Shown here one piece after another: positions 8,155 through 16,066 of a stretch of DNA of 64,000 nucleotides. Positions within the stretch are counted from its first letter, which is position 1, and each line of letters opens with the position of its first letter. The notes under the pieces were generated by a model. It was not told the origin of the DNA, did no database searches, and saw nothing but the letters and a program-made list of their open reading frames with translations. Source of the DNA: AC-50 sp035640455 (GTDB taxonomy: Bacteria > Actinomycetota > Thermoleophilia > Gaiellales > Gaiellaceae). The stretch covers positions 1-64,000 of the forward strand of contig DASQWB010000002.1 of the NCBI GenBank assembly GCA_035640455.1, written 5' to 3'. Both the position numbers and the translations under genes were made by a program.

Positions 8155-9123
8155 CTACGACTCGAGTCGCGGCGGCAGGCCGAAGAGCGGGAACAGGATC
8201 TCCGTGTCGAGGAAGAACGTGAGCTCGGCGATGCGGCCGTCCCTGAGCTCCAGCACCTGGAGCGCCCACGGCTCGTAGCCGCCGTCCGGGCTCGGCTTGT
8301 ACTGGCCGAACGCGGGCGACCCGTTCGCGGCCACGACGGGGATCACGCGCGAGCCGCGGCAGCCGATGCCGGGCCCGAGCCACCACGCGAAGATGTCCTC
8401 GCGGCCGCTCAGCCACATGTCGTATGGCGGCATCGACTGCGTCGCGTCCTCGCGGATCAGCGACGTGAGCGCCTCCATGTCGTAGGCCTCGAACGCCTTC
8501 ACGTAGCGGGCCAGAAGGTGATGATCGACCTCGCCCGGGTCGGGCGAGTGGAGGTTCGCCGTCTGCAGCGTCGCGCGCGCCCGCTGCAGCGCGCTGTTCA
8601 CCGACGCGACGCTCGTCTCGAGGAGCTCGGCGACCTCGGCCGCCTTCCAGCGCAGGACCTCGCAGAGGATCAGCACCGCCCGCTGCCGCGGCGGCAGGTG
8701 CTGCAGCGCCGCGACGAACGCGAGCCGGATCGTCTCGCGGCCGACGGCCACCTCCGCGGGATCGAGGCGATCGTCCGGGATCGGCTCGATCCACGTCGCC
8801 TCCGGCAACGCGTTCAGGTTGGACTCGACGGGCTCGCGCGCAGGCCCGAGGTCCATCGGCCGCGCCCGCCGCTCGCGCCCGCTCAGCATGTCGAGGCAGA
8901 CGTTCGTCGCGATCCGGTAGAGCCACGACCGGAGCGCCGCGCGCCCCTCGAAGCGGTCGAAGCCGCGCCACGCGCGGATGAACGTCTCCTGGACGGCGTC
9001 CTCGGCCTCGAACGGCGAGCCGAGCATCCGGTAGGAGTAGGCAGTCAGCTCGCCCCGGTGCTCCTCGAGCCGCTGCTCGAGCTCACCGGAGCCGGGCTTG
9101 GTGGCAAGCGACGAGTCGCGCAC
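8155..9123 (-). CDS. ECF RNA polymerase sigma factor with C-terminal SnoaL-like domain
   Basis: 322 residues. Region 2 (about 25-90) has YSYRMLGSPFEAEDAVQETF and RSWLYRIATNVCLDML. Region 4 (about 130-190) has LQHLPPRQRAVLILCEVL and the helix-turn-helix KAAEVAELLETSVASVNSAL. Residues about 200-315 form a SnoaL/NTF2-like domain (YVKAFEAYDMEALTSLI, MPPYDMWLSGREDI, GYEPWALQVLELRDGRI). This matches the long ECF subfamily known as TIGR02960/SigG-like, in which the extra domain tunes activity in place of a separate anti-sigma factor. Start is GTG at 9123. Three near-identical promoters surround it (7788-7814 minus, 7827-7853 and 9138-9164 plus) and are its likely targets. I see no equally good copy for the sigma gene itself. 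Confidence 0.93.
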   Translation of the reverse strand: MRDSSLATKPGSGELEQRLEEHRGELTAYSYRMLGSPFEAEDAVQETFIRAWRGFDRFEGRAALRSWLYRIATNVCLDMLSGRERRARPMDLGPAREPVESNLNALPEATWIEPIPDDRLDPAEVAVGRETIRLAFVAALQHLPPRQRAVLILCEVLRWKAAEVAELLETSVASVNSALQRARATLQTANLHSPDPGEVDHHLLARYVKAFEAYDMEALTSLIREDATQSMPPYDMWLSGREDIFAWWLGPGIGCRGSRVIPVVAANGSPAFGQYKPSPDGGYEPWALQVLELRDGRIAELTFFLDTEILFPLFGLPPRLES

Positions 9124-9137
9124 GGGGCCATCGTATC

Positions 9138-9164
9138 GATGAGTTTCGGGGCCTCGGCCGGTCC
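9138..9164 (+). promoter_or_regulatory. Candidate ECF-sigma promoter for the DUF899-DUF2182 operon
   Basis: GATGAGTTTCGG (9138-9149), nine bases, CGGTCC (9159-9164), identical in both boxes and spacing to the copy at 7827-7853. A Shine-Dalgarno AGGAGGG follows at about 9176-9182 before ATG 9186. Confidence 0.7.
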
Positions 9165-9185
9165 TAGGGACGAAAGGAGGGAGCG

Positions 9186-9780
9186 ATGACCGCGCACACG
9201 ACGGGAACGCGCGAGGAGTGGCTAGCCGCCCGGAAGAAGCTCCTCGAGCGGGAGAAGGCGCTGGCGGAGCGGAACGACGAGCTCGCCAAGGAGCGGCGAG
9301 AGCTGCCGTGGGTGCGGGTCGACAAGGAGTACCGATTCGACACCGATCGGGGACCGAAGACGCTGGCCGAGCTCTTCGACGGGCGCTCGCAGCTCGTCGT
9401 CTACCACTTCATGTTCCGCTCCGACTGGACGGCGGGCTGCCCCGGCTGCTCGTTCGCGGCCGGCCCAGCAGCGTCGTACCGGCGCCGAGTACAACTTCCA
9501 GCAGGTCGACTTCGACGAGGTCCTCGCGGAGTTCGCGAAGAGCGACGCCGTCGCCGAGGCCGCCGCGTCCTGCGGCACCGATCTCGAGAGATACGTGACG
9601 AGGGAGGGGCCGGGTCTGAGCGGCTTCGCGCTCGAGGACGGCGTCGTCTACCACACCTACTCGGCTTACCGGGCCGACTTCGGAGCCTGGCGGTTCACCT
9701 ACAACCGGCTCCTCGACCGGGCGCCGCGCGGGGGAGACGACGCCCTCATGGTGCGCCGCCACGACGAGTACGACCGATGA
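9186..9780 (+). pseudogene. DUF899 family thioredoxin-like protein, internally deleted and frameshifted
   Basis: ATG 9186 with Shine-Dalgarno AGGAGGG starts a DUF899 protein (TREEWLAARKKLLEREKAL, YRFDTDRGPKTLAELFDG, YHFMFRSDWTAGCPGCSF). After CSF the frame breaks at about 9460-9485. The family's next block of roughly 50 residues is missing. The remaining part resumes in another frame as GAEYNFQQVDFDEVLAEF and continues to the typical C-terminus GLSGFALEDGVVYHTYSAY and VRRHDEYDR, ending at TGA 9780. So the gene has both an internal deletion and a frame change. The first frame happens to read on into the next gene. DUF899 genes are commonly found next to ECF sigma factors, and this remnant still has the matching promoter and ribosome-binding site. 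Confidence 0.85.
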
Positions 9781-10406
9781 GTTCCCGGCACGCCACGACG
9801 ACCACAGCGGCGGTCGCGACGCTCGGCCTCGCCGCCGGCTGCTGGATCCTGAGCGTCCGGCGGATGAGCGGGATGAACATGGGCGTCGCGACCGACCTCG
9901 GCTCTTTCGGCTCCTTCGTCGGCATCTGGGTGCCGATGATGGCCGCGATGATGCTGCCGGCGGCCGTTCCGGCTGTCGCCGCGTTCGAGCGCGCGAGTCA
10001 CCGCCCGCTTGCGGCGCCGCGGTTCGTCGGCTCGTACCTGGCCGTCTGGGCCGTGTTCGGCGTCGTCGTGTACGCGCTCTACCGGCGGCACGATTACCCG
10101 TCCGCCGGCGCGCTCGTCGTCGCCGCCGGCCTCTACGAGCTGACGCCCTTCAAGCGCACCTGCCGGCAACGCTGCCGCGAGAGTCTGCGCTCCGGCCTCG
10201 AGTTCGGCCTGTACTGCGTCGGCTCGAGCGTCGGGCTGATGGCGATCCTGCTCGCGCTCGGCGTCATGAGCGTCACCTGGATGGCGGTCGTCGCAGGCGT
10301 CGTGCTCGCGCAAAAGCTCCTGCCGCCGAGAGCCATCCTGGACGTCCCGGTCGCGCTCGGAATCGTCGGCCTCGGGATCCTCGTCGCCGCTCACTTGATC
10401 GCGTAG
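9777..10406 (+). CDS. DUF2182 integral membrane protein
   Basis: 209 residues with about six hydrophobic helices. The family signature WVPMMAAMMLPAAVPAV is at about residues 44-60, and a second conserved block YELTPFKRTCRQRC at about 118-131 carries two cysteines. DUF2182 proteins are annotated as predicted metal-binding membrane proteins, but their activity is not established. ATG 9777 overlaps the DUF899 stop by 4 bp (ATGA), so the pair formed one translationally coupled operon under the 9138-9164 promoter. The gene overlaps the convergent TetR gene by 16 bp. Confidence 0.88.
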   Translation: MSSRHATTTTAAVATLGLAAGCWILSVRRMSGMNMGVATDLGSFGSFVGIWVPMMAAMMLPAAVPAVAAFERASHRPLAAPRFVGSYLAVWAVFGVVVYALYRRHDYPSAGALVVAAGLYELTPFKRTCRQRCRESLRSGLEFGLYCVGSSVGLMAILLALGVMSVTWMAVVAGVVLAQKLLPPRAILDVPVALGIVGLGILVAAHLIA

Positions 10407-11026
10407 TCGGCGAGCCCGCGCTCGAGGCGCGCGAACGCGCGCTCGCCTTGCGCCTTCGCGTCCGCGGCGAGCGGCGGGCCGCGCCGTCCGGCGAGGACGC
10501 TCTCCCGGACATACGCGACGAGCGCCCGCTGGACGCCCATCAGCGCGGTCGCGACCGCCCATGCCTCGAGGTCGTCGCCGCCGGCCCCGGTCTCCTCGGC
10601 AAGGAGCGCGGCCAGGGCGTCCGTGTACTCGGCGACGATCGCCCGCTCGCGGGCCCGGAGCGCCGGGCTCGCGGTGATGACGCGCCCCGCCCTCGCGATC
10701 ACGTCGGCCACGTCCTCGCGGGCGAGGCGCGCTGTGCCCTCGAGCACGAACCGGCGGAAAGCCGCCACCGCCGACTCGCCGGACGCGCGCTCGCGGACGG
10801 CCTCGACGAGTTCCGCCTCGAAGACGACCATCCCGCTGTAGAAGAGCTCCTCCTTCGTCGGGAAGTAGTTGAAGACGGTGCCCTGCGAGACATCGGCCTC
10901 CCGGGCCACCTCGGCCACCGTGACGGCGTCGAACCCCCGCTCCGCGAAGAGGCGCTGAGCGGCTTCTGCGATGGCCTGCCGCGTCTGCGCCTTCTTGCGC
11001 TCTCGAAGTCCCTGCTCGGCGGTCAC
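10391..11026 (-). CDS. TetR-family transcriptional repressor
   Basis: About 211 residues. The N-terminal TetR helix-turn-helix is clear: TRQAIAEAAQRLFAERGFDA followed by VTVAEVAREADVSQGTVFNYF and PTKEELFY (about residues 14-62). The remainder is helical ligand-binding domain. It is divergent from the MFS exporter at 11099, with a perfect palindrome CAATAAGATTATTG (11045-11058) between the two starts, the usual layout of a repressor controlling itself and an efflux pump. Start chosen is GTG 11026; an in-frame TTG at 11032 would add two residues. Confidence 0.92.
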   Translation of the reverse strand: MTAEQGLRERKKAQTRQAIAEAAQRLFAERGFDAVTVAEVAREADVSQGTVFNYFPTKEELFYSGMVVFEAELVEAVRERASGESAVAAFRRFVLEGTARLAREDVADVIARAGRVITASPALRARERAIVAEYTDALAALLAEETGAGGDDLEAWAVATALMGVQRALVAYVRESVLAGRRGPPLAADAKAQGERAFARLERGLADYAIK

Positions 11027-11044
11027 CTGCAAAGACTAGCGCAG

Positions 11045-11058
11045 CAATAAGATTATTG
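11045..11058. promoter_or_regulatory. Candidate TetR operator
   Basis: Perfect inverted repeat CAATAA-GA-TTATTG in a short A+T-rich island between the divergent repressor and exporter genes. It overlaps or adjoins possible -10 elements such as TATAAA at about 11063. Confidence 0.55.
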
Positions 11059-11098
11059 TTACTATAAATTTAGTGTGAAAGCAAGGAGAGGGGAAGAG

Positions 11099-12562
11099 AT
11101 GCGTCTCGACCGGGAGATCCTCCTGCTCGGCGTCGTGATCGTCGTCGGGACGATCATGGCGATCCTCGATGCCACGATCGTCAATGTCGCGATCCCGACG
11201 CTCGGCCGCGACCTGCACACCTCGATCTCGACGATCCAGTGGGTGATGACGGGCTACCTGCTCGCGTTCGCGAGTGTGATCCCGCTCACCGGATGGGCGA
11301 GCGAGCGCTTCGGCGCCAAGCGGGTGTGGATCGCGGCGCTCGTCGTCTTCATGGCCGGCTCCGCGCTCGCGGGCTCAGCCTGGTCGATCGGAGCGCTGAT
11401 CGTCTTCCGCGTGCTCCAGGGCTTCGGCGGCGGGCTGCTCATGCCGGTCGGCCAGACGATCCTCGCCCAAGCCGCCGGGCCACAGCGCTTCGGGCGCGTG
11501 ATGAGCGTCGTCGGCGTCCCGATGCTGCTCGGGCCGATCTTCGGGCCGGTGATCGGCGGCGCGATCGTCGACCAGGTCAGCTGGCGCTGGATCTTCTTCG
11601 TCAACCTGCCGATCGCCGTCCTCGCGGTGCTGCTCGCGTTGCGCCTCCTGCCCGAGGCGGCGCCGCGGGCCGGCAACCGCCTCGACCTGCGCGGCCTCGT
11701 CCTGCTCTCCCCCGGTCTCGCGCTCTTCGTCTACGGCATGTCCGAGACGGGCTCGGCCGGCGCCGTCGGCGGGCGCGCGCTGGCGGGCATCTCGGTCGGG
11801 CTCGCGCTCGTCGCGCTCTTCGTCGGGCACGCGCTCCGCCGCGGCCGCGCGGCGCTCGTCGACGTCTCGCTCTTGGCGCGCCGAGGCTTCGCCGCCGCCG
11901 CCGCGACGAACCTCCTCGTCGGAATCGCGCTCTTCGGCGCGCTGATCCTGCTGCCGCTCTACTACCAGCTCGTCCGCGGCGAGAGCCCGCTCGCGACCGG
12001 TCTCCTGCTCGTGCCGCAGGGCGTCGGAGCGGCGCTCGCGATGCCGATCGCCGGACAGCTGACGGACGAGCTCGGTGCCCGTGTCGTGATCCCCGTCGGG
12101 ATCCTGCTCGCGCTCGCCGGCACGGCCGCGTACACGCAGGTCGGCGCGGGGACGTCCTACGTGCTCCTAGCCGGCGCGCTGTTCCTGATCGGGCTCGGGC
12201 TCGGCAGCACGATCGTGCCCTCGATGGCCGTCGCCTACCAGACCGTGCCGCACGAGGCCGTGGCGCAGGCGACGAGCACGATCAACGTGATCCAGCGCAT
12301 CGCCGGCTCGGTCGGTACCGCGCTCCTCGCGGTCGTCCTCCAGCGCTCGATCGCGGCGAGCCTGCCGGGGATCCACGGAGGCATCGGCGCGCTCGCCGCG
12401 CTCTCGCACGCGGGCCGAGCCGAGGCGACGCCGGCGCTCGCCGACGCGTTCGGGACGGCGTTCTGGGTCGCGCTCGGCCTCGTCGCCGCGGCGCTCGTCC
12501 CCGCGCTCTCGCTGCCCCGGCTCCGCTCGCAGCGCGAGCCGGTCGGCGAGAGCGCGGGGTGA
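11099..12562 (+). CDS. MFS drug exporter, DHA2 (EmrB/QacA) type
   Basis: 487 residues with about 14 hydrophobic helices. Family marks are LDATIVNVAIPTLGRDL in helix 1, GWASERFGAKRVWIAAL (motif A-like), RVLQGFGGGLLMPVGQT (motif B-like) and LGPIFGPVIGGAIVD (motif C-like, helix 5). The charged loop SWRWIFFVNLPIAVL is typical of DHA2 pumps. ATG 11099 follows AGGAGAGGGG; an in-frame GTG at 11075 would add eight residues. The gene is divergent from a TetR repressor and presumably induced when that repressor binds the exported compound. Substrate unknown. Confidence 0.92.
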   Translation: MRLDREILLLGVVIVVGTIMAILDATIVNVAIPTLGRDLHTSISTIQWVMTGYLLAFASVIPLTGWASERFGAKRVWIAALVVFMAGSALAGSAWSIGALIVFRVLQGFGGGLLMPVGQTILAQAAGPQRFGRVMSVVGVPMLLGPIFGPVIGGAIVDQVSWRWIFFVNLPIAVLAVLLALRLLPEAAPRAGNRLDLRGLVLLSPGLALFVYGMSETGSAGAVGGRALAGISVGLALVALFVGHALRRGRAALVDVSLLARRGFAAAAATNLLVGIALFGALILLPLYYQLVRGESPLATGLLLVPQGVGAALAMPIAGQLTDELGARVVIPVGILLALAGTAAYTQVGAGTSYVLLAGALFLIGLGLGSTIVPSMAVAYQTVPHEAVAQATSTINVIQRIAGSVGTALLAVVLQRSIAASLPGIHGGIGALAALSHAGRAEATPALADAFGTAFWVALGLVAAALVPALSLPRLRSQREPVGESAG

Positions 12563-12570
12563 GCCGCAGC

Positions 12571-12765
12571 TCAGGCGGCGGCATGCTCGAGGTCGCTCTT
12601 CGCGAGCTCCGCGAGCCGGCCTCGCAGCCGCTCGATCGCCGTCGTGTGCTCCTCGAGCTCGGCCGAGGAAGCGCCGCGGCTCTCGAGGAGCGCCCGGACG
12701 TGGACGAGCCCCTTGAGGTCGAGGAGGAGGTCGTCGACCTCGCGCCTGGTCGACCGCGTCGTCAC
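12571..12765 (-). CDS. Small coiled-coil protein, translationally coupled to MFS exporter
   Basis: A 64-residue ORF that begins with GTG at 12765, overlapping the stop codon of the upstream exporter (GTGA, 4 bp), and ends at TGA 12571. It is mostly helical with heptad-like leucines (EVDDLLLDLKGLVHVRALL, then ELEEHTTAIERLRGRLAEL). No signal peptide or membrane helix is present. The stop-start overlap with a real gene and the helical pattern argue that it is translated. I do not recognise the family. It could be an exporter accessory or a structural helix-hairpin protein; nothing more can be said. Confidence 0.6.
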   Translation of the reverse strand: MTTRSTRREVDDLLLDLKGLVHVRALLESRGASSAELEEHTTAIERLRGRLAELAKSDLEHAAA

Positions 12766-14261
12766 GCCGCCTCCAGCGCGAGCTCGCGCTCCTCCTCGAC
12801 GGTCTCGACCTCGGGCGCCGGCGCCTTCGGCTCGACCAGCAGCGCCGCCAGCGCCGCCCCGAGGGCAGCCACGCCGGCCAGCACGTAGAAGGCGATCTCG
12901 AAGCCGTGGGTGAGCGCGCCGTCGCTGAAGGCAGTCGTCCCCGGGTGCACGTCGACGTACCGCGTGGTGAAGGTGGTCGCGATCGTCGTCGCGGCGGCGA
13001 CGCCGATCGCGCCGCCGATCTGCTGGGTCGTGTTGATGAGCCCGGACGCGATCCCGGCGTCGGCCTGGCGAACGCCGGTGAGGGCGCCGATCGACATCGG
13101 CACGAAGGCGAGCGCCAGCCCGATCCCGCTGACGATGAAGGCTGGGAAGAGGTCTGTGAAGTAGTGCCCGTGCACGGGAAGCCGCGCGAAGAGCAGCAGC
13201 GCGACCGTCGAGAGCGCCAGCCCCACCGGCAGGACGCGGCGGACGCCGACGCGTGTCACGAGCGCCTGCGAAGCCGCGGAGAAGGCGATGATCGAGAGCG
13301 TCAGGCCGATGTACGCGACGCCGGTCTTGATCGCCGAGTAGTGGAGCACCTCCTGCATGTAGAGCGTGAGCAGGAAGAACTGCGAGAAGATCGCTCCGCC
13401 CATCAGCAGCCCGCTCACGTTCGAGGCCGTGAGCGTACGCAGGCGGAAGATGCGGAGCGGCAGGAGCGGCGCCTTCGAGCGGGCCTCGACGACGAAGAAG
13501 ACGCCGACGAGGACCGCGGAGGCGATCAGCAGCCCGATCGTCTCGCCGGTTCCCCAGCCGTGCTGGGTGGCGCGGGTCATCGCGTAGACGAGCAGCATCA
13601 GCCCGCCGGTAATCGTCGCGGCGCCCGCGACGTCGAAGTGCCGGTGCTCGAGTTCGGCGCGGCTCTCGCGCAGGAGCCACGGGCTGAGCCCGAGGACGAG
13701 GGCGCCGACGGGCACGTTGATGAAGAAGATCCACGACCAGCTCAGGGCGCTCGTCAACGCGCCGCCGAGCAGGACGCCGGCCGCGCCGCCGCTTCCCGAG
13801 GCGGCGCCCCAGATGCCGAGCGCGAGGTTTCGCTCGCGGCCTTCCCGGAACGTCGTCGTGAGGATCGACAGGGCAGCCGGCGAGAGCAGCGCCGCTCCCA
13901 GGCCCTGGAGGGCGCGGAAGCCGATCAGCGAGCCCTCCGACCAGGCGAGCCCGTCGAGCAGCGAGCTCACGGTGAAGAGCGCGAGCCCGGCCATGAAAAG
14001 ACGCCGGCGGCCGAGCAGGTCGGCGAGGCGGCCGCCGAGCAGCAGCACGCCGCCGAAGAGGATCGAGTACGCCGTGATCACCCATTGGAGACTCTCCTGC
14101 GAGAAGTGCAGGTCGGTTCGGATCGATGGGAGCGCCACGTTCACGATCGCCACGTCCAGGACGACCATGAACTGCGCCGCGACGATGACCGCCAGCGCGA
14201 TCCAGCGCCTGCGGTCTGGTTGGTCGATAGCCGTAGGCTCTGTCACAATCTCAGAACTCAT
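12762..14261 (-). CDS. MFS drug exporter, DHA2 (EmrB/QacA) type
   Basis: About 499 residues and 14 hydrophobic helices. Motifs: LDVAIVNVALPSIRTDL in helix 1, GGRLADLLGRRRLFMAG (motif A-like), RALQGLGAALLSPAAL (motif B-like), GSGGAAGVLLGGAL (motif C-like). The C-terminal tail is acidic. Start chosen is ATG 14261 (MSSEIVTEPTAIDQ), preceded by GGAGGAGC. A GTG/ATG further upstream would cross the operator region and is less likely. It is divergent from a MarR repressor with an inverted repeat between the two, so it is probably MarR-controlled. A 64-codon coiled-coil ORF is coupled to its stop. Confidence 0.92.
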   Translation of the reverse strand: MSSEIVTEPTAIDQPDRRRWIALAVIVAAQFMVVLDVAIVNVALPSIRTDLHFSQESLQWVITAYSILFGGVLLLGGRLADLLGRRRLFMAGLALFTVSSLLDGLAWSEGSLIGFRALQGLGAALLSPAALSILTTTFREGRERNLALGIWGAASGSGGAAGVLLGGALTSALSWSWIFFINVPVGALVLGLSPWLLRESRAELEHRHFDVAGAATITGGLMLLVYAMTRATQHGWGTGETIGLLIASAVLVGVFFVVEARSKAPLLPLRIFRLRTLTASNVSGLLMGGAIFSQFFLLTLYMQEVLHYSAIKTGVAYIGLTLSIIAFSAASQALVTRVGVRRVLPVGLALSTVALLLFARLPVHGHYFTDLFPAFIVSGIGLALAFVPMSIGALTGVRQADAGIASGLINTTQQIGGAIGVAAATTIATTFTTRYVDVHPGTTAFSDGALTHGFEIAFYVLAGVAALGAALAALLVEPKAPAPEVETVEEERELALEAA

Positions 14262-14284
14262 CCGGTAGCTCCTCCAATCGTTTG

Positions 14285-14309
14285 TTTGTTCCACGATAAC
14301 AGGAGCAAA
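14285..14309. promoter_or_regulatory. Candidate MarR operator
   Basis: TTTGTTCC-N9-GGAGCAAA, an inverted repeat with seven of eight positions matching, lies between the divergent exporter (start 14261) and MarR gene (start 14334). Size and spacing suit a MarR dimer. Confidence 0.55.
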
Positions 14310-14333
14310 CACTTTGGCGCTACACTAATTTCC

Positions 14334-14837
14334 ATGACATCGACGGAAGCGCTTCAAGTCGAGGCCCGCCCGCCGACTCGGGTGGCGAAGGAACTCCTCG
14401 AGAGCAGCGGGTTCCTGCTTGCCCGGCTCGGCCTCGCGATCAAGGGCCGTGCGCTGGAGGAGTTCGAGCGGGCCGGCTTCATGGCCTACCACTACGGCGT
14501 GCTGGCGCTCCTCGGGGAGGGCGACCGCGAGACGCAGGCGACGATCGGCGACGCGCTCGGGGTCGATCGCAGCCAGCTCGTGAGCGTGCTCGACGGGCTC
14601 GAGGAGCGGGGCCTGATCGAGCGGCATCGCGATCCGCACGACCGGCGGCGCCACGTCGTCAGCCTGACCGGCGAGGGACGGCGGCAGCTGGTGCGGCTGC
14701 GCTCGATCGCGAAGGGCGTCGAGGACGAGTTCCTCGCGCCACTCGACTTCGAGAGCCGAGCGAAGCTGCACGACCTGCTCCTGCGGCTCGCGTGCTACCA
14801 CGACCCGCGCTGCGCGGTCGGGCCGATCACCGACTGA
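14334..14837 (+). CDS. MarR-family transcriptional regulator
   Basis: 167 residues with a winged helix-turn-helix of MarR type: helix MAYHYGVLALLGEGDRETQA, recognition region TIGDALGVDRSQLVSVLDGL, and the wing RHRDPHDRRRHVVSLTGEG (about residues 46-120). The DPHDRRRHVVSLT wing is the diagnostic MarR sequence. ATG 14334 was chosen because upstream sequence holds the operator; a long frame extending further upstream is antisense to the exporter and not coding. Divergent orientation and the inverted repeat at 14285-14309 suggest it represses the exporter and itself, with release by an exported compound. Confidence 0.93.
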   Translation: MTSTEALQVEARPPTRVAKELLESSGFLLARLGLAIKGRALEEFERAGFMAYHYGVLALLGEGDRETQATIGDALGVDRSQLVSVLDGLEERGLIERHRDPHDRRRHVVSLTGEGRRQLVRLRSIAKGVEDEFLAPLDFESRAKLHDLLLRLACYHDPRCAVGPITD

Positions 14838-14875
14838 TCGGCTCCACGCGCTCGACGGGTCACTCGGACGACCCG

Positions 14876-14893
14876 TTGTGCACTAGTGCACAA
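14876..14893. promoter_or_regulatory. 18-bp perfect palindrome upstream of LigC (copy A)
   Basis: TTGTGCACTAGTGCACAA, perfectly self-complementary, 83 bp upstream of the LigC start. An identical 18-bp copy is at 37872-37889 and its 14-bp core is at 16053-16066. It looks like a regulator binding site. A hairpin-capable stretch (ACGGGTC and GAC-g-ACCCGT) just upstream may terminate the MarR gene. Confidence 0.55.
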
Positions 14894-14976
14894 GCGGTAG
14901 GACGCGCGGGGCAGAGCCGGCAATCTTGATGGTCGGCGCCGACTAACGCCCCCACGGCGTCGGGAAAGGAGAGCGC

Positions 14977-16032
14977 ATGAGCCCCGTGGCCGACCCGACC
15001 ATCGAGCCGATGCTGGCGCGGCTCGCGCGCGAGCTGCCGGCGGACGGCTACCTCTACGAGCCGAAGTGGGACGGCTTTCGCTGCCTCGTCTTCCGCTCGG
15101 GCGAGGAGATCGACCTGCGCAGCCGCAACCAGCGGCCGCTCGCGCGCTACTTCCCCGAGCTCGTCGACGCGCTCTCGGCGCTGCCCGAGCGCGAGTTCGT
15201 CCTCGACGGCGAGGTCGTCGTCACGCGTGACGGCCGCTTCGACTTCGCCGCGCTCCTGGCGCGCCTGCATCCGGCGGCCTCGCGGGTCGAGCGGCTGCGG
15301 CACGAGACGCCGGCGTTCCTCGTGGCGTTCGACCTGCTCACGCTCGACGGTGACGATCTTCGCGACCTCCCCTTCGTGGCGCGCCGGCAGCGCCTCGTAG
15401 ACATGCTCGGCAGCGGCCGGCCGCCCCTCTTCCTGACACCGCTCACCGACGACCGCGATCGGGCGGCGCGCTGGCTCGACCGGTACGCGGGCCGTGGGAT
15501 CGACGGCGTCGTCGCGAAGCACCGCGACCTCCGCTACGAGCCCGGCCGCCGGGAGATGGTCAAGGTGAAGCGGGAGCGGACGGCCGAGTGCGTCGTGGGC
15601 GGCTTCCGGTGGCTCGTCGACCGGCCGCTGCCGAGCTCGCTCCTCCTCGGCCTCTACGACGGCGACGTCCTCCGGCACGTCGGGATCGCCTCGGCGTTCA
15701 GCGAGGCCCGCCGGCGCGAGCTCCTCGGCGAGCTGCGGCCGCGGGCGACGGCGCTCGAAGGCCATCCGTGGGAGCACGGGTTCCTCCTCGCCGGCAGCCC
15801 GACGGGACGGCTGCCCGGCGCGGCCGCCCGCTGGTCGGCGGAGGAGATGGAGCAGGACTGGACGCCGGTCCGGCCGGAGCTCGTCTGCGAGGTCCGCTAC
15901 GAGCAGGTCGACGACGGCCGGTTCCGTCACCCGGCCCGCTTCCTCCGCTGGCGCCCCGATCGCGATGTGCACTCGTGCACGATCGACCAGCTCGAGCCGC
16001 CGCCTGCCGATCCGTACGAGCTCCTGTCGTGA
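14977..16032 (+). CDS. ligC: ATP-dependent DNA ligase, LigC-type
   Basis: 351 residues, the size of actinobacterial LigC. Motif I is YEPKWDGFRCLVF, with the adenylated lysine at residue 30. Next come RSRNQRPLARYFPEL, EFVLDGEVVV, VAFDLLTLDG, GIDGVVAKHRD and MVKVKRERTAECVVGG (motifs III to V). The C-terminal OB-fold contains VRPELVCEVRYEQVDDGRFR. LigC works with LigD-type polymerase in back-up end joining and gap repair. Exactly that partner follows at 16061. ATG 14977 is preceded by AAAGGAGAG. The 18-bp palindrome lies upstream and a variant (centre TC instead of TA) lies inside the end of the gene at 15967-15980. No Ku gene is in the window. Confidence 0.93.
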   Translation: MSPVADPTIEPMLARLARELPADGYLYEPKWDGFRCLVFRSGEEIDLRSRNQRPLARYFPELVDALSALPEREFVLDGEVVVTRDGRFDFAALLARLHPAASRVERLRHETPAFLVAFDLLTLDGDDLRDLPFVARRQRLVDMLGSGRPPLFLTPLTDDRDRAARWLDRYAGRGIDGVVAKHRDLRYEPGRREMVKVKRERTAECVVGGFRWLVDRPLPSSLLLGLYDGDVLRHVGIASAFSEARRRELLGELRPRATALEGHPWEHGFLLAGSPTGRLPGAAARWSAEEMEQDWTPVRPELVCEVRYEQVDDGRFRHPARFLRWRPDRDVHSCTIDQLEPPPADPYELLS

Positions 16033-16052
16033 CCGTCGGCGGCCTTCCCTTG

Positions 16053-16066
16053 GTGCACTAGTGCAC
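16053..16066. promoter_or_regulatory. 14-bp palindrome core overlapping the LigD-polymerase start (copy B)
   Basis: GTGCACTAGTGCAC, identical to the core of the 18-bp palindromes at 14876 and 37872. The GTG start of the polymerase gene (16061) lies inside it, so anything binding here, or an RNA hairpin, would also affect translation initiation. Confidence 0.5.

Noticed and set aside
12906..14333. Long plus-strand frame upstream of the MarR start
   Set aside because: Antisense to the exporter; charged low-complexity composition. Only the part from 14334 is MarR.
15967..15980. GTGCACTCGTGCAC as a fourth palindrome site
   Set aside because: Inside LigC coding sequence with a broken centre; kept only as a variant, not as a site.
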